A stretch of 64,000 bases of DNA from Pseudomonas tumuqii (GCF_013184545.1 NZ_JAAOJA010000008.1:186001-250000); one strand, 5' to 3'; counted from the stretch's first letter, positions 36,106 through 47,472 are shown. Numbers and translations are program-made. Notes: generated by a model from the letters alone, not told the origin.

Positions 36106-37662
36106 ATGCCTTTATCACCACGCAAGACCTTGAATTTAAAGGCATTGGCACAGGGCGCACAGGCGCTGGTGGTGGTGTTTTGTGTAACCCTGGCCGGCTG
36201 CCAGACCACGGGCAAAACTCCCGAGGATAGCGGTAACGACACCGATCTGACGGTGGGTCTGGAGCGGGAACCGGTCTGGCTGACCGACAGCATCGCCACG
36301 ACAGAGCCCGAGGATATCTGGCAGCGTGTCCGTGACGGCTACCAGATGCAGGATCAGATCGGCGTCAACCCGCGCATCGAGCAGCAGCGCCTGTGGTTCG
36401 TCAGCAACCCTTCATTTGTCGAAAAAACCGGCGAGCGCAGCGGCCCCTATATTCACTACATCGTCGAGCGTCTGGCCGAGCGCAATATGCCGATGGAGCT
36501 GGCGTTGCTGCCGATGATCGAAAGCGCCTACAACCCCTTCGCCTATTCCCACGCCAATGCGGTCGGCCTGTGGCAATTCATCCCCTCCACCGGCCGTCAT
36601 TTCAACCTGCACCAGACCAGTTGGTACGACGGGCGCCGCGACGTCATGGCGTCGACCAATGCGGCGATGGACTACCTGTCACGCCTGCATGAAATGTTCA
36701 ACGGCGACTGGCTGCTCGCCCTGGCCGCCTACAATGCGGGCGAAGGCCGCGTCAGCCGGGCCATCGAGCGCAACCAGAAACTCGGCCTGCCGACCGACTA
36801 CTGGAACCTGACACTGCCCAAAGAGACGCAGAATTACGTGCCCAAGCTGCTGGCCCTGTCACAGGTGGTGATGTCCCCGGAAGCCTATGGCGTCAACCTC
36901 GAGCCGATTGCCAACGAGCCCTATTTCGAGACGGTCGTGCTCAAGCAGCGCATGGACCTGTCCAGGGTCGCCGCCATGGCTGAGCTGGACGAAGATGAGC
37001 TGTATCAGCTCAACCCGGCCTTTAAGAAGCGCATCACCCTGGACGGCCCGCAACATCTGCTGGTGCCGACCGCCAACGCGGAACTGCTGGCTGCCAACCT
37101 GGCGCTGATGAAGCCCCAGGAGCTGGTGGACTGGCAGCAGTACAACGTTCGTTCCGGCGACAGCCTCAACAGCATCGCCAACCGCTACCACCTGACAGTC
37201 AGTACCCTCAAAGATATCAACAAGCTGTCCAGCAACCATTTGCGTATCGGCCAGGTACTCAGCATTCCCGCGCAACCGGGCGTCACGCCGAAAGAACCGC
37301 TGTTCCAGCCTGCTGCCCGTTCTGTAGCGCAATCACGCAGTTATCGGGTCAAAAACGGCGACAGCCTCTGGAAAATCGCCAAGAACCACCAGGTCTCGAG
37401 CAAAGACCTGCAGCGCTGGAACAACCTTAAAAGCCACAACCTGCGCGCCGGCCAGATCCTGACGCTGAACGGCGGCCAGGCTCCAGCAACATCCAGCGCT
37501 GGCGGACGTGGTGCTACCACCTATTACAAGGTGCGCAAAGGTGATTCGCTGTACGCCATCGCCAAGCGCTTCAAGGTCGAGATGCAGCACCTGCAACGCT
37601 GGAATCCGCGCACGGGCAGCGCCATCAAGCCGGGGCAGACCCTGACCCTGCGTCTGCCCTGA
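36106..37662 (+). CDS. mltD: Membrane-bound lytic murein transglycosylase D with LysM repeats
   Basis: 518-aa peptidoglycan lyase. The N-terminal signal ends at a lipobox (VTLAGC), so it should be a lipoprotein. The SLT domain has its catalytic Glu in LLPMIESAYNPFAYSHANAVG, followed by GLWQFIPSTGRHFNL and ALAAYNAGEGRVSRA. Three LysM modules follow: YNVRSGDSLNSIANRYHL, YRVKNGDSLWKIAKNHQV and YKVRKGDSLYAIAKRFKV. It cleaves glycan strands to 1,6-anhydro-muropeptides. Downstream of gloB as in other pseudomonads. Confidence 0.96.
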   Translation: MPLSPRKTLNLKALAQGAQALVVVFCVTLAGCQTTGKTPEDSGNDTDLTVGLEREPVWLTDSIATTEPEDIWQRVRDGYQMQDQIGVNPRIEQQRLWFVSNPSFVEKTGERSGPYIHYIVERLAERNMPMELALLPMIESAYNPFAYSHANAVGLWQFIPSTGRHFNLHQTSWYDGRRDVMASTNAAMDYLSRLHEMFNGDWLLALAAYNAGEGRVSRAIERNQKLGLPTDYWNLTLPKETQNYVPKLLALSQVVMSPEAYGVNLEPIANEPYFETVVLKQRMDLSRVAAMAELDEDELYQLNPAFKKRITLDGPQHLLVPTANAELLAANLALMKPQELVDWQQYNVRSGDSLNSIANRYHLTVSTLKDINKLSSNHLRIGQVLSIPAQPGVTPKEPLFQPAARSVAQSRSYRVKNGDSLWKIAKNHQVSSKDLQRWNNLKSHNLRAGQILTLNGGQAPATSSAGGRGATTYYKVRKGDSLYAIAKRFKVEMQHLQRWNPRTGSAIKPGQTLTLRLP

Positions 37663-37673
37663 TCGAGCAGCAC

Positions 37674-39119
37674 TCAGGCGCGCTGGCTCAGCGCCTCCAG
37701 ACAACGTCGGGCGAGTTGGGTAAAGCGCTGAAAGGCCACAAACTGCTCATGCTTCAAGGCGCGGTCGGATACCCGATTGTCGGCATAGATCACGCCAATC
37801 TCGCGGTTGCCGGCCAATAGCGGGGCAATGAAGAACATGCCCGGCCCCAGGCGCTGACGTATCGGCTGGGTCACCAGTTCGTTGAGGCTGTAGCTGGCCG
37901 GTACGCCCATCCACAAGGCTTCTTTATTGCGCAGTACGTAGCTGAATATATGCGGTTGTTCGCGCGGCTCGACCGGCAGCAGGAAATCGCTCATCCAGCC
38001 CTCGGTCCCTTCGCCCACCACCCGCTTGGCCCGAAAACAACTCTGTCCATCGGCCAGCACCACCAGCATCACCCGCTCCAGCCCCGCGCCCTGGTGCAGG
38101 CCTTTGAGCAGGGTATCGAGAATCAAGCCGAGATCGCCGCGGCGAGAGGCCAGCAACCCCAGATCCTGCAGGGCGTGTTGCAGCAGCTGCAGATTGGGTT
38201 GCAACAGGCGCGCCTTGCGCTGTTCTTGCTGCAGGCGGATCTGTTCGGGATCGGTATTGGGGATCAGACGGCAGAGCTGACTGGCGCCAAAGGTCGCGGC
38301 CACCTTGACCGCTTCATCGGCACTGGCCAGCACTTGCTGCATGGCCTCTTGCGGGCTGACCCCGATGAATGTCGCCATCTCTCCAACCAGGGCCTCCATC
38401 GCTGGCGAGTCCCAGCCGTCGAGCGCCGCCTCGCTGATGCGGGCACCCAGACTGACCGCGCGCACTGCCGGGTCGTTATGGTTGACGCTGTTATGCGCCA
38501 AGCTGGCAATCTCGCCGATGTTCCAGCCTTTCACCAAACCCTGGGTCAGCTGGCGAAAACTGGTGCCAAGTACCACACGCACCGTTTCCTCGACATCGAC
38601 GCCCGGCTGGGCCAGGGCACAGGCCAGTTCGTCCGCCTGCTCACCGCCACAGCCCCAGAAGGCCAGTTCACCCAGGTGATAGAGCAAGGCCGCGATGAAG
38701 ACCTCCTCCTCATGCCGTGACAGCACGTAACCGGCGATATTGCGCGCCTGTACGGCCGCGTGAAACGAACGCGCAAGCAGCTCCTGCAACTGCTCGCGCG
38801 GAGCCCGGGTGAGCAGGCCATCGATAAGGCTCACGGAGAGGCTGATCAGGCGTACATTGTCGAAGCCGATCAGGACGATGGCCCGCGAGATGGTCTTGAT
38901 GGTTTCTTGCGAAGGGTTGTAGTACGCACTATTGCCGACCCGCAGCACCTTGGAGGTCAGCGAAGCATCGCGCAGCAGGACGTCCGCCAGTTGCTGCACA
39001 GACGCGTGCTCTTGTTGCGCCAGGCGTTGCAGATCCTGCACCACTGCGGCCAGGGCCGGCAACTCGGCCTGATTCAGACGATCAATCCATGACTGCAGAC
39101 CATGGCTACGTGTATCCAA
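37674..39119 (-). CDS. HDOD domain protein with C-terminal GAF-like domain
   Basis: 481 aa. The N-terminal HDOD region (LADVLLRDASLTSKVLRVGNSAYY, then ISRAIVLIGFDNVRL) lacks the HD metal residues, as in the family. A C-terminal GAF-like segment (GLILDTLLKGLHQGAGLERVMLVVL to EIGVIYADNRV) would sense a ligand. HDOD proteins act in signalling and post-transcriptional control, and the role here is unknown. The start is uncertain: TTG 39119 has ACGAGG 8 nt upstream; TTG 39125 is also possible, and the longest frame reaches 39236. Convergent with mltD and divergent from the npp operon. Confidence 0.82.
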   Translation of the reverse strand: MDTRSHGLQSWIDRLNQAELPALAAVVQDLQRLAQQEHASVQQLADVLLRDASLTSKVLRVGNSAYYNPSQETIKTISRAIVLIGFDNVRLISLSVSLIDGLLTRAPREQLQELLARSFHAAVQARNIAGYVLSRHEEEVFIAALLYHLGELAFWGCGGEQADELACALAQPGVDVEETVRVVLGTSFRQLTQGLVKGWNIGEIASLAHNSVNHNDPAVRAVSLGARISEAALDGWDSPAMEALVGEMATFIGVSPQEAMQQVLASADEAVKVAATFGASQLCRLIPNTDPEQIRLQQEQRKARLLQPNLQLLQHALQDLGLLASRRGDLGLILDTLLKGLHQGAGLERVMLVVLADGQSCFRAKRVVGEGTEGWMSDFLLPVEPREQPHIFSYVLRNKEALWMGVPASYSLNELVTQPIRQRLGPGMFFIAPLLAGNREIGVIYADNRVSDRALKHEQFVAFQRFTQLARRCLEALSQRA

Positions 39120-39262
39120 GTTCAAGGCCTCGTGGTGATTAATCGAAAGAGAGTAATAATGCCAGCATGCCCTGCCAATAGACTTGGCCTTTTTCCTGCG
39201 GATACAAGCTGTTACTGTACCGGACAAGAAGCCCAAAAGCCGCTCCGGATCGGATCTTTCAC

Positions 39263-41095
39263 TTGATACGTCCCCTCCTCTTGCTAATCCTCAGTTTGGT
39301 CATCGGCTTTCCCGCGTGGGCGACCGTCAGCGAAAGCCACGGCTATGCGCAATTTGGTGCGCTCATGTACCCGGCCAACTTTACCCATTTCGACTGGGTC
39401 AATCCCGAGGCCCCGAAAGGCGGCACGATGCGCTTCATGGGCACGGGCACCTTCGACACCCTCAATACCTACACCTTCAAGGGCACCAGCCCGATTTCCA
39501 CCGCCAACTTCCTCCAATACGGCGTCACCGGGCTGAACGAACCGCTGATGGCCGGCACCGGCTCTTACGACCCCTCCGGCGATGAGCCGACCTCCAGCTA
39601 CGGCCTTATCGCCAAGTCGGTCGAGTACAGCGAGGATCGCAGCTGGGTGGTGTTCAATCTGCGCCCGCAAGCGCAATTCCATGACGGCAAGCCGATCACC
39701 GCCTATGACGTGGCGTTTTCCTATCGGCTGCTGCTCAGAGAGGGCCACCCGCAGTACCGAACCAGCCTGCAGGAAGTGCAGCGGGTCGACATCCTCAATC
39801 GCCACCGCATCCGCTTCGTGTTCAAGCGCTCGGGCAACCCACTGCTGATTCTGCGCCTGGGCGAATTGCCGGTACTGCCGCAGCATTACTGGAAGGATCG
39901 CGACTTCAAGGCCACCACCTTCGAACCGCCGCTGGGCAGTGGCCCTTACCGCATCTCCCAGGTCAACCCGGGGCGCAGCCTGACCTTCGAGCGGGTGAAG
40001 AATTGGTGGGGCGAGAAACTGCCGGTCAATCGCGGAAAATACAACTTCGATCGGGTCGAGGTGGAGTTCTACCGCGACAGCCATGTTGCCTTCGAAGCCT
40101 TCAAGGCCGGTGAGTTCGACTTCTATATCGAGCAACAAGCGAAGAACTGGGCCAATGGCTACCGTTTCCCGGCGGTAGCGCGTGGCGAGGTGATCCGTGC
40201 CGAGATCCCGCACCAGATCCCCACGCAGACCCAGGCCCTGTTCATGAACAGTAGGCGCACGGCTTTCGCCGAGCGCAAGGTACGTGAAGCCCTGGGGCTG
40301 ATGTTCGATTTCGAGTGGACCAACCGTGCACTGTTCAACAGCGCCTATGTGCGCGCCCAGAGCTATTACCCAAACAGCGAGTTCTCTGCCACGGGCACAC
40401 CCGAAGGCGCCGAATGGCTGCTGCTTTCGCCCTATCGCAAGCAACTGCCGAAACGCTTGTTCAGCGAACCCTTTACCGTGCCGCAAACCGATGGCCGCGG
40501 CATTCCCCGGGAAACCTTACGCCGCGCCCTCGGTCTATTGGCCGAGGCCGGCTGGAAACCGTCCGGCGAGTATCTGCTGAACGCCAAGGGCCAGCCGCTG
40601 CAGTTCGAGATTCTGCTGGTCAATCCAAACCTCGAGCGAATCCTCCAACCGTTCACCGAGAACCTTGCCAGCATCGGCATTCAGGCCAATCTGCGCACTG
40701 TCGATCGTGCGCAATACAAACAGCGCCTGGATCAATTCGATTTCGACATGATTTTGCTGACCCTGCCACAAACCCTCAGTCCGGGCCTGGAGCAATCGTT
40801 GTACTTCCACTCCAGCCAGGCAACGATCAAAGGCGGCAAGAACTATGCCGGTGTAAACCATCCCGTGGTCGACGCCCTACTCGACAAACTGTTGTCGGCG
40901 CAAACCCGCGATGAGCAAATCGCCGCCACCCGCGCACTCGATCGAGTGCTGCTGTGGCAGCACTACACCATCCCGAATTGGTACATCAACTATCACCGCC
41001 TGGCCTACCGCAACCGGTTTGCCTTCGTCACCACGCCGCCCTATACCCTGGGCCTGCGTACCTGGTGGCTGAAACCCACGGAGAATGCCCGATGA
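39263..41095 (+). CDS. nppA1: Extracellular solute-binding protein, peptide ABC importer (NppA1/YejA family)
   Basis: 610-aa SBP_bac_5 protein with a cleavable signal (LLLLILSLVIGFPAWA). Conserved family stretches include FDWVNPEAPKGGTMRFMGTG, AQFHDGKPITAYDVAFSYRL and [16 protein letters not shown]. It captures oligopeptides or peptidyl-nucleoside compounds in the periplasm. In P. aeruginosa the equivalent operon imports peptidyl-nucleoside antibiotics such as pacidamycin and blasticidin S. It starts with TTG. Its stop overlaps the ATG of the second SBP gene (ATGA). Confidence 0.9.
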   Translation: MIRPLLLLILSLVIGFPAWATVSESHGYAQFGALMYPANFTHFDWVNPEAPKGGTMRFMGTGTFDTLNTYTFKGTSPISTANFLQYGVTGLNEPLMAGTGSYDPSGDEPTSSYGLIAKSVEYSEDRSWVVFNLRPQAQFHDGKPITAYDVAFSYRLLLREGHPQYRTSLQEVQRVDILNRHRIRFVFKRSGNPLLILRLGELPVLPQHYWKDRDFKATTFEPPLGSGPYRISQVNPGRSLTFERVKNWWGEKLPVNRGKYNFDRVEVEFYRDSHVAFEAFKAGEFDFYIEQQAKNWANGYRFPAVARGEVIRAEIPHQIPTQTQALFMNSRRTAFAERKVREALGLMFDFEWTNRALFNSAYVRAQSYYPNSEFSATGTPEGAEWLLLSPYRKQLPKRLFSEPFTVPQTDGRGIPRETLRRALGLLAEAGWKPSGEYLLNAKGQPLQFEILLVNPNLERILQPFTENLASIGIQANLRTVDRAQYKQRLDQFDFDMILLTLPQTLSPGLEQSLYFHSSQATIKGGKNYAGVNHPVVDALLDKLLSAQTRDEQIAATRALDRVLLWQHYTIPNWYINYHRLAYRNRFAFVTTPPYTLGLRTWWLKPTENAR

Positions 41096-42936
41096 CGCCG
41101 CCTCTGCGCTCATTTCTACTGCACGGCAGCACCATCGCGCTGCTCGCCCTGGCCGGCTTGACCCAGGCCGCCGGCAAGCACGCCCTGACCCTGTATGACG
41201 AACCCGCCAAATACCCGGCCAATTACCAGCATTTCGACTATGTGAACCCCGACGCCCCGAAGGGCGGTACCTTGCGCCAGGCCGGCTTTGGCGGTTTTGA
41301 CAGTCTTAATCCCTTTATCAACAAAGGGGTCGCGGCCGATGATATCGGCATGATTTATGACACCCTGACTCGCCACGGCCTGGATGAACCCTTCACCGAA
41401 TACGGCCTGCTCGCGGAAAAAATCGAGAAAGCCCCGGACAACACCTGGGTGCGTTTCTACCTGCGCCCCGAGGCACGCTTCCACGACGGTCAGGCGGTCA
41501 CCGCCGAAGATGTCAAGTTCACCTTCGAAACCCTGATGACCCATGGGGCGCCCACATACCGCGGCTACTATGCCGATGTCGAACGGGTCGAAGTCGAAGG
41601 CCCGCGCCAGGTCCGCTTTATCTTCAAGCATGCGGGCAACCGCGAACTGCCGCTGATTCTCGGACAACTGCCGGTACTGCCCAAGCACTGGTGGGCCGAA
41701 CGCGACTTCAGCAAGGGCAATCTGGAAATTCCGCTGGGCAGCGGCCCCTACAAGGTTACCGAAGTCAAAGCCGGGCGTTCGATTCGCTATGAGCGGGTCA
41801 AGGACTGGTGGGGCAAGGATCTGCCGGTCAACCGCGGTTTCTACAACTTCGACACCATGCAGCTCGACTACTACCGCGACAACACCGTGGCCCTCGAAGC
41901 CTTGAAAGCCGGGCAATTTGACTATTGGCTGGAAACCAGCGCGAAAAACTGGGCCACCGCCTACGACAGCCCCGCCGTCGCCAGTGGCCAACTGATCAAG
42001 GAAGAGATCGACAACCACAATCCCACCGGCATGCAGGGCTTCGTCTTCAACACCCGCCGCCCCCTGTTCCAGGACAAACGGGTGCGCGAGGCGCTGGGCC
42101 TGCTGTTTGATTTCGAATGGACCAACCGCCAGCTGTTCAATGGTGCCTATACCCGCACCCGCAGTTATTTCGACAACTCCGAACTGGCCTCCAGCGGCCT
42201 GCCCGAAACCGACGAGTTGAAGCTCCTCGAACCGCTGCGCGAGAAGATTCCCCCCGCGGTGTTTACCGATGAATTCCGCGTTCCCGTCACCGACGGCAGT
42301 GGCATCATCCGTGAACAGCAGCGGCGCGCCTACCAACTGCTGCAGGAAGCCGGCTGGCGCATCGAAGGCGACCAGATGCTCGACGCCGAAGGCAAACCGG
42401 TCAGTTTCGAGTTTCTCCTCGCGCAAACCGAATTCGAGCGTGTACTGCTGCCGTTCAAGCGCAACCTGGCCGATCTCGGCATGGAACTGGTGATTCGCCG
42501 GGTCGATGTCTCGCAGTACATCAACCGCCTGCGCTCTCGGGATTTCGACCTGATCGTGGGTGGCTTCGGCCAGTCCAACTCGCCGGGTAACGAGCAGCGC
42601 GAGTACTGGCACTCGAGCAGCGCCGACAACCCCGGCAGCCGCAACTTCATCGGCCTGAAAGACCCGGCCATCGACCAACTGGTCGAAGGCCTGATCAACG
42701 CCAACTCCCGGCAGAGTCTGGTCGCCCACACCCGGGCCCTCGACCGGGTGCTACTGTGGGGCCATTACGTCATCCCCAACTGGCACATCAAGACCTGGCG
42801 CGTGGCCTACTGGAACCGCTTCGAGCACCCGAAAGTCACCCCAAAATACGACATCGGCCTGAACACCTGGTGGGCTCGCCCGCAACAGGAACCCGCCGCC
42901 ACGGACAACGCCGCAGCGGCGAGCACGGAGCAATAA
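41092..42936 (+). CDS. nppA2: Second extracellular solute-binding protein, peptide ABC importer (NppA2/YejA family)
   Basis: 614-aa paralogue of the preceding SBP, with a signal peptide ([16 protein letters not shown]). It shares the family stretches [39 protein letters not shown] and [16 protein letters not shown]. Tandem SBPs feeding one permease suggest two ligand ranges for the same transporter. The ATG overlaps the upstream stop, implying translational coupling. A short Ala-rich tail ([12 protein letters not shown]) ends the protein. One base separates its stop from the permease ATG. Confidence 0.92.
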   Translation: MTPPLRSFLLHGSTIALLALAGLTQAAGKHALTLYDEPAKYPANYQHFDYVNPDAPKGGTLRQAGFGGFDSLNPFINKGVAADDIGMIYDTLTRHGLDEPFTEYGLLAEKIEKAPDNTWVRFYLRPEARFHDGQAVTAEDVKFTFETLMTHGAPTYRGYYADVERVEVEGPRQVRFIFKHAGNRELPLILGQLPVLPKHWWAERDFSKGNLEIPLGSGPYKVTEVKAGRSIRYERVKDWWGKDLPVNRGFYNFDTMQLDYYRDNTVALEALKAGQFDYWLETSAKNWATAYDSPAVASGQLIKEEIDNHNPTGMQGFVFNTRRPLFQDKRVREALGLLFDFEWTNRQLFNGAYTRTRSYFDNSELASSGLPETDELKLLEPLREKIPPAVFTDEFRVPVTDGSGIIREQQRRAYQLLQEAGWRIEGDQMLDAEGKPVSFEFLLAQTEFERVLLPFKRNLADLGMELVIRRVDVSQYINRLRSRDFDLIVGGFGQSNSPGNEQREYWHSSSADNPGSRNFIGLKDPAIDQLVEGLINANSRQSLVAHTRALDRVLLWGHYVIPNWHIKTWRVAYWNRFEHPKVTPKYDIGLNTWWARPQQEPAATDNAAAASTEQ

Positions 42937-42937
42937 G

Positions 42938-44011
42938 ATGCTGGCGTATATCTTCCGTCGCCTGTTGCTGATCATTCCCACGCTGTTCGGCATTCTGCTG
43001 ATCAACTTCATCATCATCCAGGCCGCCCCAGGCGGGCCGGTGGAACAGATGATCGCCAAGCTGGAAGGCTTCGAGGGCGCCACCAGCCGCATCGCCGGCG
43101 GCGGTGCCGAAGTCGCCGTGGCCGGTTCCAACTATCGCGGTGCCCAGGGCCTCGACCCGGAACTGATCGCCGAGATAGAACGCCTGTACGGCTTCGACAA
43201 GCCGGCCCCCGAACGCTTCTGGATCATGCTGAAAAACTATGTCCAGTTCGACTTTGGCGAGAGCTTTTTCCGCGATGCCAAGGTGATCGACCTGATCATC
43301 GAGAAGATGCCCGTGTCGATCTCCCTGGGGCTGTGGAGCACCCTGATCATGTACCTGGTCTCCATCCCGCTGGGCATCGCCAAGGCCACCCGCCACGGCA
43401 GCGCCTTCGACGTCTGGACCAGCTCGGCGATCATCGTCGGCTATGCGATTCCGGCCTTCCTCTTCGCCATTCTGCTGATCGTGGTATTCGCCGGCGGCAG
43501 CTACCTCGACTGGTTCCCACTACGCGGGCTGACGTCGAACAACTTCGACGAACTCAGCCTCGGCGGCAAGATCCTCGACTATTTCTGGCACCTGGCGCTG
43601 CCCGTGACCGCCCTGGTGATCGGCAACTTCGCGACCCTTACCCTGCTGACCAAGAACAGCTTCCTCGACGAGATCAACAAGCAATATGTGACCACCGCCA
43701 GAGCCAAGGGCCTGAGCAGCAATCGCGTGCTCTACGGCCACGTGTTCCGCAACGCCATGCTGATCATCATCGCCGGCTTCCCCTCGGCCTTCATCGGCAT
43801 CTTCTTCACCGGCTCATTGCTGATCGAGGTGATCTTTTCCCTCGACGGCCTTGGTCTGATGAGCTTCGAGGCGGCCATCAACCGCGACTACCCGGTGGTT
43901 TTCGGCACCCTGTTCGTCTTCACCCTATTGGGATTGGCCGTGAAATTGATCGGTGACATCACCTATACCCTGGTCGATCCGCGGATCGACTTCGAAAGCC
44001 GGGAGGGTTGA
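42938..44011 (+). CDS. nppB: ABC importer permease NppB/YejB
   Basis: 357-aa inner-membrane permease of the DppB/OppB class, with 6 TM helices. The N-terminus [19 protein letters not shown] is typical. A YejB-specific insertion of about 45 residues lies in the first periplasmic loop ([16 protein letters not shown]). The cytoplasmic EAA loop is in [20 protein letters not shown]. It pairs with NppC to form the channel. Confidence 0.94.
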   Translation: MLAYIFRRLLLIIPTLFGILLINFIIIQAAPGGPVEQMIAKLEGFEGATSRIAGGGAEVAVAGSNYRGAQGLDPELIAEIERLYGFDKPAPERFWIMLKNYVQFDFGESFFRDAKVIDLIIEKMPVSISLGLWSTLIMYLVSIPLGIAKATRHGSAFDVWTSSAIIVGYAIPAFLFAILLIVVFAGGSYLDWFPLRGLTSNNFDELSLGGKILDYFWHLALPVTALVIGNFATLTLLTKNSFLDEINKQYVTTARAKGLSSNRVLYGHVFRNAMLIIIAGFPSAFIGIFFTGSLLIEVIFSLDGLGLMSFEAAINRDYPVVFGTLFVFTLLGLAVKLIGDITYTLVDPRIDFESREG

Positions 44012-44012
44012 G

Positions 44013-45032
44013 ATGACGCTCTCTCCACTCAATCAGCGCCGCCTGCAACGCTTCAAGGCGCACAAGCGCGGCTGGTGGTCGCTATGGATCTTCCTCGCCC
44101 TGTTCGGCCTGAGTCTCGGCGCCGAACTGATCGCCAACGACAAACCCTTGGCCGTGCGCTATGACGGCGAGTGGTATTTCCCGGTGCTCAAGCGTTACCC
44201 GGAAACCACTTTCGGCGGCGAGTTCCCTTTGCAAGCCAACTACAAGAGCCCCTACATCCAGGAACTGATCGAACAGAAAGACGGCTGGATGCTCTGGCCG
44301 CTGATCCCCTTCAGCTACTCCAGCATCAATTACGAACTGCAGGTACCCGCCCCGGCACCGCCTTCCGCCGACAATTGGCTGGGCACCGACGACCAGGGCC
44401 GCGATGTCATGGCCCGGGTGATCTACGGCTTCCGCATCTCGGTGCTCTTCGCCCTGATCCTGACCATCCTCAGTTCGATCATCGGCGTGTTCGCCGGCGC
44501 CTTGCAGGGTTTCTATGGCGGCTGGGTCGACCTGGTCGGGCAACGCTTCCTGGAGATCTGGTCGGGCCTGCCGGTGCTCTACCTGCTGATCATTCTCGCC
44601 AGCTTCGTGCAACCGAACTTCTGGTGGCTGCTGGGCATCATGCTGCTGTTCTCCTGGATGAGCCTGGTCGACGTGGTGCGCGCCGAGTTCCTTCGCGGGC
44701 GCAACCTGGAGTACGTGCGCGCCGCGCGGGCCCTGGGCATGCAGAACGGCGCCATCATGTTCAATCACATCCTGCCCAATGCCATGGTCTCGACCATGAC
44801 CTTCATGCCCTTCATTCTCACCGGCGCCATCGGCACCCTGACCGCGCTGGACTTCCTCGGCTTCGGCCTGCCGCCGGGCGCGCCTTCGCTGGGCGAACTG
44901 GTCGCCCAGGGCAAGTCCAACCTGCAGGCGCCCTGGCTCGGTATCAGCGCCTTTAGCGTGCTGGCGCTGATGCTCAGCCTGCTGGTATTTATCGGCGAAG
45001 CGGCACGCGATGCCTTCGATCCGAGGAAATAA
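44013..45032 (+). CDS. nppC: ABC importer permease NppC/YejE
   Basis: 339-aa inner-membrane permease. The N-terminal OppC_N segment (RRLQRFKAHKRGWWSLWIF) is followed by a long periplasmic part (about residues 40-125) and five further TM helices. The EAA motif is in YVRAARALGMQNGAIMFNHI. GGGAGG lies upstream of the ATG, and one base separates it from nppB. The neighbouring nppD gene starts one base after its stop. Confidence 0.94.
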   Translation: MTLSPLNQRRLQRFKAHKRGWWSLWIFLALFGLSLGAELIANDKPLAVRYDGEWYFPVLKRYPETTFGGEFPLQANYKSPYIQELIEQKDGWMLWPLIPFSYSSINYELQVPAPAPPSADNWLGTDDQGRDVMARVIYGFRISVLFALILTILSSIIGVFAGALQGFYGGWVDLVGQRFLEIWSGLPVLYLLIILASFVQPNFWWLLGIMLLFSWMSLVDVVRAEFLRGRNLEYVRAARALGMQNGAIMFNHILPNAMVSTMTFMPFILTGAIGTLTALDFLGFGLPPGAPSLGELVAQGKSNLQAPWLGISAFSVLALMLSLLVFIGEAARDAFDPRK

Positions 45033-45033
45033 G

Positions 45034-46647
45034 ATGAACCGTTCCGATACCCTTATCGAAGTACGCGACCTGGCCGTCGAATTCGTCAATGGCGACTCCA
45101 GGCAACGCGTGGTCGAAGGCGTCAGCTTCGATATCCACCGCGGCGAGACCCTGGCCCTGGTCGGTGAAAGCGGCTCAGGCAAGTCGGTCACCGCCCACTC
45201 GATCCTGCGCCTGCTGCCCTACCCCTTGGCCCAGCATCCGAGCGGTACTATTCACTATGCCGGCCAAGACCTGCTCAAGCTCAGCGAAAACAAACTGCGC
45301 GGCATCCGTGGCAACCGCATTGCCATGGTGTTCCAGGAGCCCATGACCTCGCTGAACCCGCTGCACAGCATCGAGAAACAGATCAATGAAGTGCTGGCCC
45401 TGCATAAAGGGCTGTCCGGCAAGGCCGCCACTGCGCGAACCCTGGAACTGCTCGGGCTGGTCGGCATCCCCGAACCGCACAAGCGCCTCAAGGCCTACCC
45501 CCATGAACTCTCCGGCGGCCAACGCCAGCGGGTGATGATCGCCATGGCCCTGGCCAACGAGCCGGAGCTGCTGATCGCCGATGAGCCGACCACCGCGCTG
45601 GATGTCACCGTACAGCTGAAAATCCTCGAACTGCTCAAGGATCTGCAGGCGCGCCTGGGCATGGCGCTGTTGCTGATCAGCCACGATCTCAACCTGGTTC
45701 GACGAATTGCCCATCACGTATGTGTCATGCAGCAGGGAAAGATCGTCGAACAAGCGTCGTGTGAACAGCTGTTCCATGCGCCGCAGCATCCCTATACCCA
45801 GGAACTGCTCGGTGCCGAGCCTCGCGGCGAGCCAGTGGCCAACCCTGCCGGCGCACCGCTGCTGGAAGTCGACGATCTGCGCGTGTGGTTCCCGATCAAG
45901 AAGGGACTGCTGCGCCGTACCGTCGATTATGTGAAAGCGGTGGATGGCATCAATTTCAGCCTGCCCCAGGGCCAAACCCTGGGTATCGTTGGCGAAAGCG
46001 GTTCCGGCAAGTCCACCCTGGGTCTGGCAATCCTGCGCTTGATCGGCAGTCAGGGCGCCATTCGCTTTCAGGGCCAGGCACTGGATGGCTTGACCCAGCA
46101 CCAGGTTCGTCCGTTGCGGCGGCAGATGCAGGTGGTCTTTCAGGACCCCTTCGGCAGCCTGAGCCCGCGCATGACGGTGGGCATGATTGTCGGCGAGGGC
46201 CTGCGCATTCACCGTATGGGCACGGCGGCGGAACAGGAACAGGCGATCATCGACGCACTTTTGGAGGTAGACCTGGACCCGGATACCCGGCACCGCTACC
46301 CCCACGAGTTTTCCGGAGGGCAACGGCAGCGGATTGCCATTGCCCGCGCACTGGTGCTGAAACCGGCGCTGATACTGTTGGACGAGCCGACTTCGGCGCT
46401 CGACCGTACCGTTCAGCGTCAAGTAGTGGAGTTGCTGCGTTCATTGCAGGCCAAGTACAACCTGACTTACCTGTTCATCAGCCACGATTTGGCGGTGGTC
46501 CGCGCTATCAGCCACCACCTGATAGTGGTCAAGGAGGGTCAGGCAGTCGAACAAGGCTCGGCAGCCGCGATTTTTGCCGCGCCACAGCATATTTATACCC
46601 AGCAGTTGCTCGAAGCCGCCTTATTGGCTCCGGGCACTGCTGACTAA
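45034..46647 (+). CDS. nppD: ABC importer ATP-binding protein NppD/YejF (tandem nucleotide-binding domains)
   Basis: 537-aa fused double ATPase, so one gene replaces DppD and DppF. Each half has a Walker A ([26 protein letters not shown]), a signature ([32 protein letters not shown]), and a Walker B followed by its Glu ([32 protein letters not shown]). The oligopeptide-type C-terminal extension follows the first domain. Last gene of the importer operon; fabI follows after 30 bp. Confidence 0.95.
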   Translation: MNRSDTLIEVRDLAVEFVNGDSRQRVVEGVSFDIHRGETLALVGESGSGKSVTAHSILRLLPYPLAQHPSGTIHYAGQDLLKLSENKLRGIRGNRIAMVFQEPMTSLNPLHSIEKQINEVLALHKGLSGKAATARTLELLGLVGIPEPHKRLKAYPHELSGGQRQRVMIAMALANEPELLIADEPTTALDVTVQLKILELLKDLQARLGMALLLISHDLNLVRRIAHHVCVMQQGKIVEQASCEQLFHAPQHPYTQELLGAEPRGEPVANPAGAPLLEVDDLRVWFPIKKGLLRRTVDYVKAVDGINFSLPQGQTLGIVGESGSGKSTLGLAILRLIGSQGAIRFQGQALDGLTQHQVRPLRRQMQVVFQDPFGSLSPRMTVGMIVGEGLRIHRMGTAAEQEQAIIDALLEVDLDPDTRHRYPHEFSGGQRQRIAIARALVLKPALILLDEPTSALDRTVQRQVVELLRSLQAKYNLTYLFISHDLAVVRAISHHLIVVKEGQAVEQGSAAAIFAAPQHIYTQQLLEAALLAPGTAD

Positions 46648-46677
46648 ATCCTTAAAGCAGGAAGAGGAAGAGCACAC

Positions 46678-47472
46678 ATGGGTTTTCTAAGCGGTAAGCG
46701 CGTACTGATCGTTGGCGTTGCCAGCAAACTGTCCATCGCCTCGGGCATCGCCGCGGCCATGCACCGCGAGGGTGCCGAACTGGCCTTCACTTATCAGAAC
46801 GAAAAACTCAAGGGTCGCGTCGAGGAATTTGCCGCCGGCTGGGGCTCAGGTCCCGAGCTGTGCTTTCCCTGCGACGTCGCCAGCGACGAGGAAATCGCCG
46901 CGGCATTCGAAGCCCTGGGCAAGCAATGGGATGGCCTGGACTGCATCGTTCACTCGGTCGGTTTCGCCCCCGGCGACCAACTCAATGGCGACTTCACCGA
47001 CGTCACCACCCGTGAAGGCTTTCGCATCGCTCACGACATCAGCGCCTACAGCTTCGTCGCCCTGGCCAAGGCCGGCCGCGAAATGATGAAAGGCCGCAAC
47101 GGCAGCCTGCTCACCCTCTCCTACCTGGGCGCCGAACGCACCATGCCCAACTACAACGTCATGGGCATGGCCAAGGCCAGCCTGGAAGCCGGCGTCCGCT
47201 ACCTGGCCGGCAGCCTCGGCCCGGAAGGCACCCGGGTCAACGCCATCTCCGCCGGCCCAATCCGCACGCTCGCCGCGTCGGGGATCAAGAGCTTCCGCAA
47301 GATGCTTGCCGCCAACGAGAAGCAGACCCCGCTGCGTCGCAACGTGACCATTGAAGAAGTCGGCAACGCCGGCGCCTTCCTCTGCTCCGACCTGGCCTCG
47401 GGCGTCAGCGGCGAAATCATGTATGTCGACGGTGGCTTCAACACCACCGCCATGGGCGCCATGGAAGATTGA
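46678..47472 (+). CDS. fabI: Enoyl-[acyl-carrier-protein] reductase (NADH) FabI
   Basis: 264-aa SDR-type enoyl-ACP reductase that completes the fatty-acid elongation cycle. The NADH loop is [13 protein letters not shown]. The catalytic Tyr149, Tyr159 and Lys166 lie in [19 protein letters not shown], the Y-x6-K spacing of Fab[13 protein letters not shown] carries the Gly whose substitution causes triclosan resistance in E. coli; here it is the wild-type Gly. AGGAAGAGGAAG precedes the ATG. It directly follows nppD, as in P. aeruginosa, and ends at a strong terminator. Confidence 0.96.
   Translation: MGFLSGKRVLIVGVASKLSIASGIAAAMHREGAELAFTYQNEKLKGRVEEFAAGWGSGPELCFPCDVASDEEIAAAFEALGKQWDGLDCIVHSVGFAPGDQLNGDFTDVTTREGFRIAHDISAYSFVALAKAGREMMKGRNGSLLTLSYLGAERTMPNYNVMGMAKASLEAGVRYLAGSLGPEGTRVNAISAGPIRTLAASGIKSFRKMLAANEKQTPLRRNVTIEEVGNAGAFLCSDLASGVSGEIMYVDGGFNTTAMGAMED

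Noticed and set aside
44082..45191. Minus-strand frame opposite nppC/nppD
   Set aside because: Antisense shadow; nppC and nppD are clear on the plus strand.
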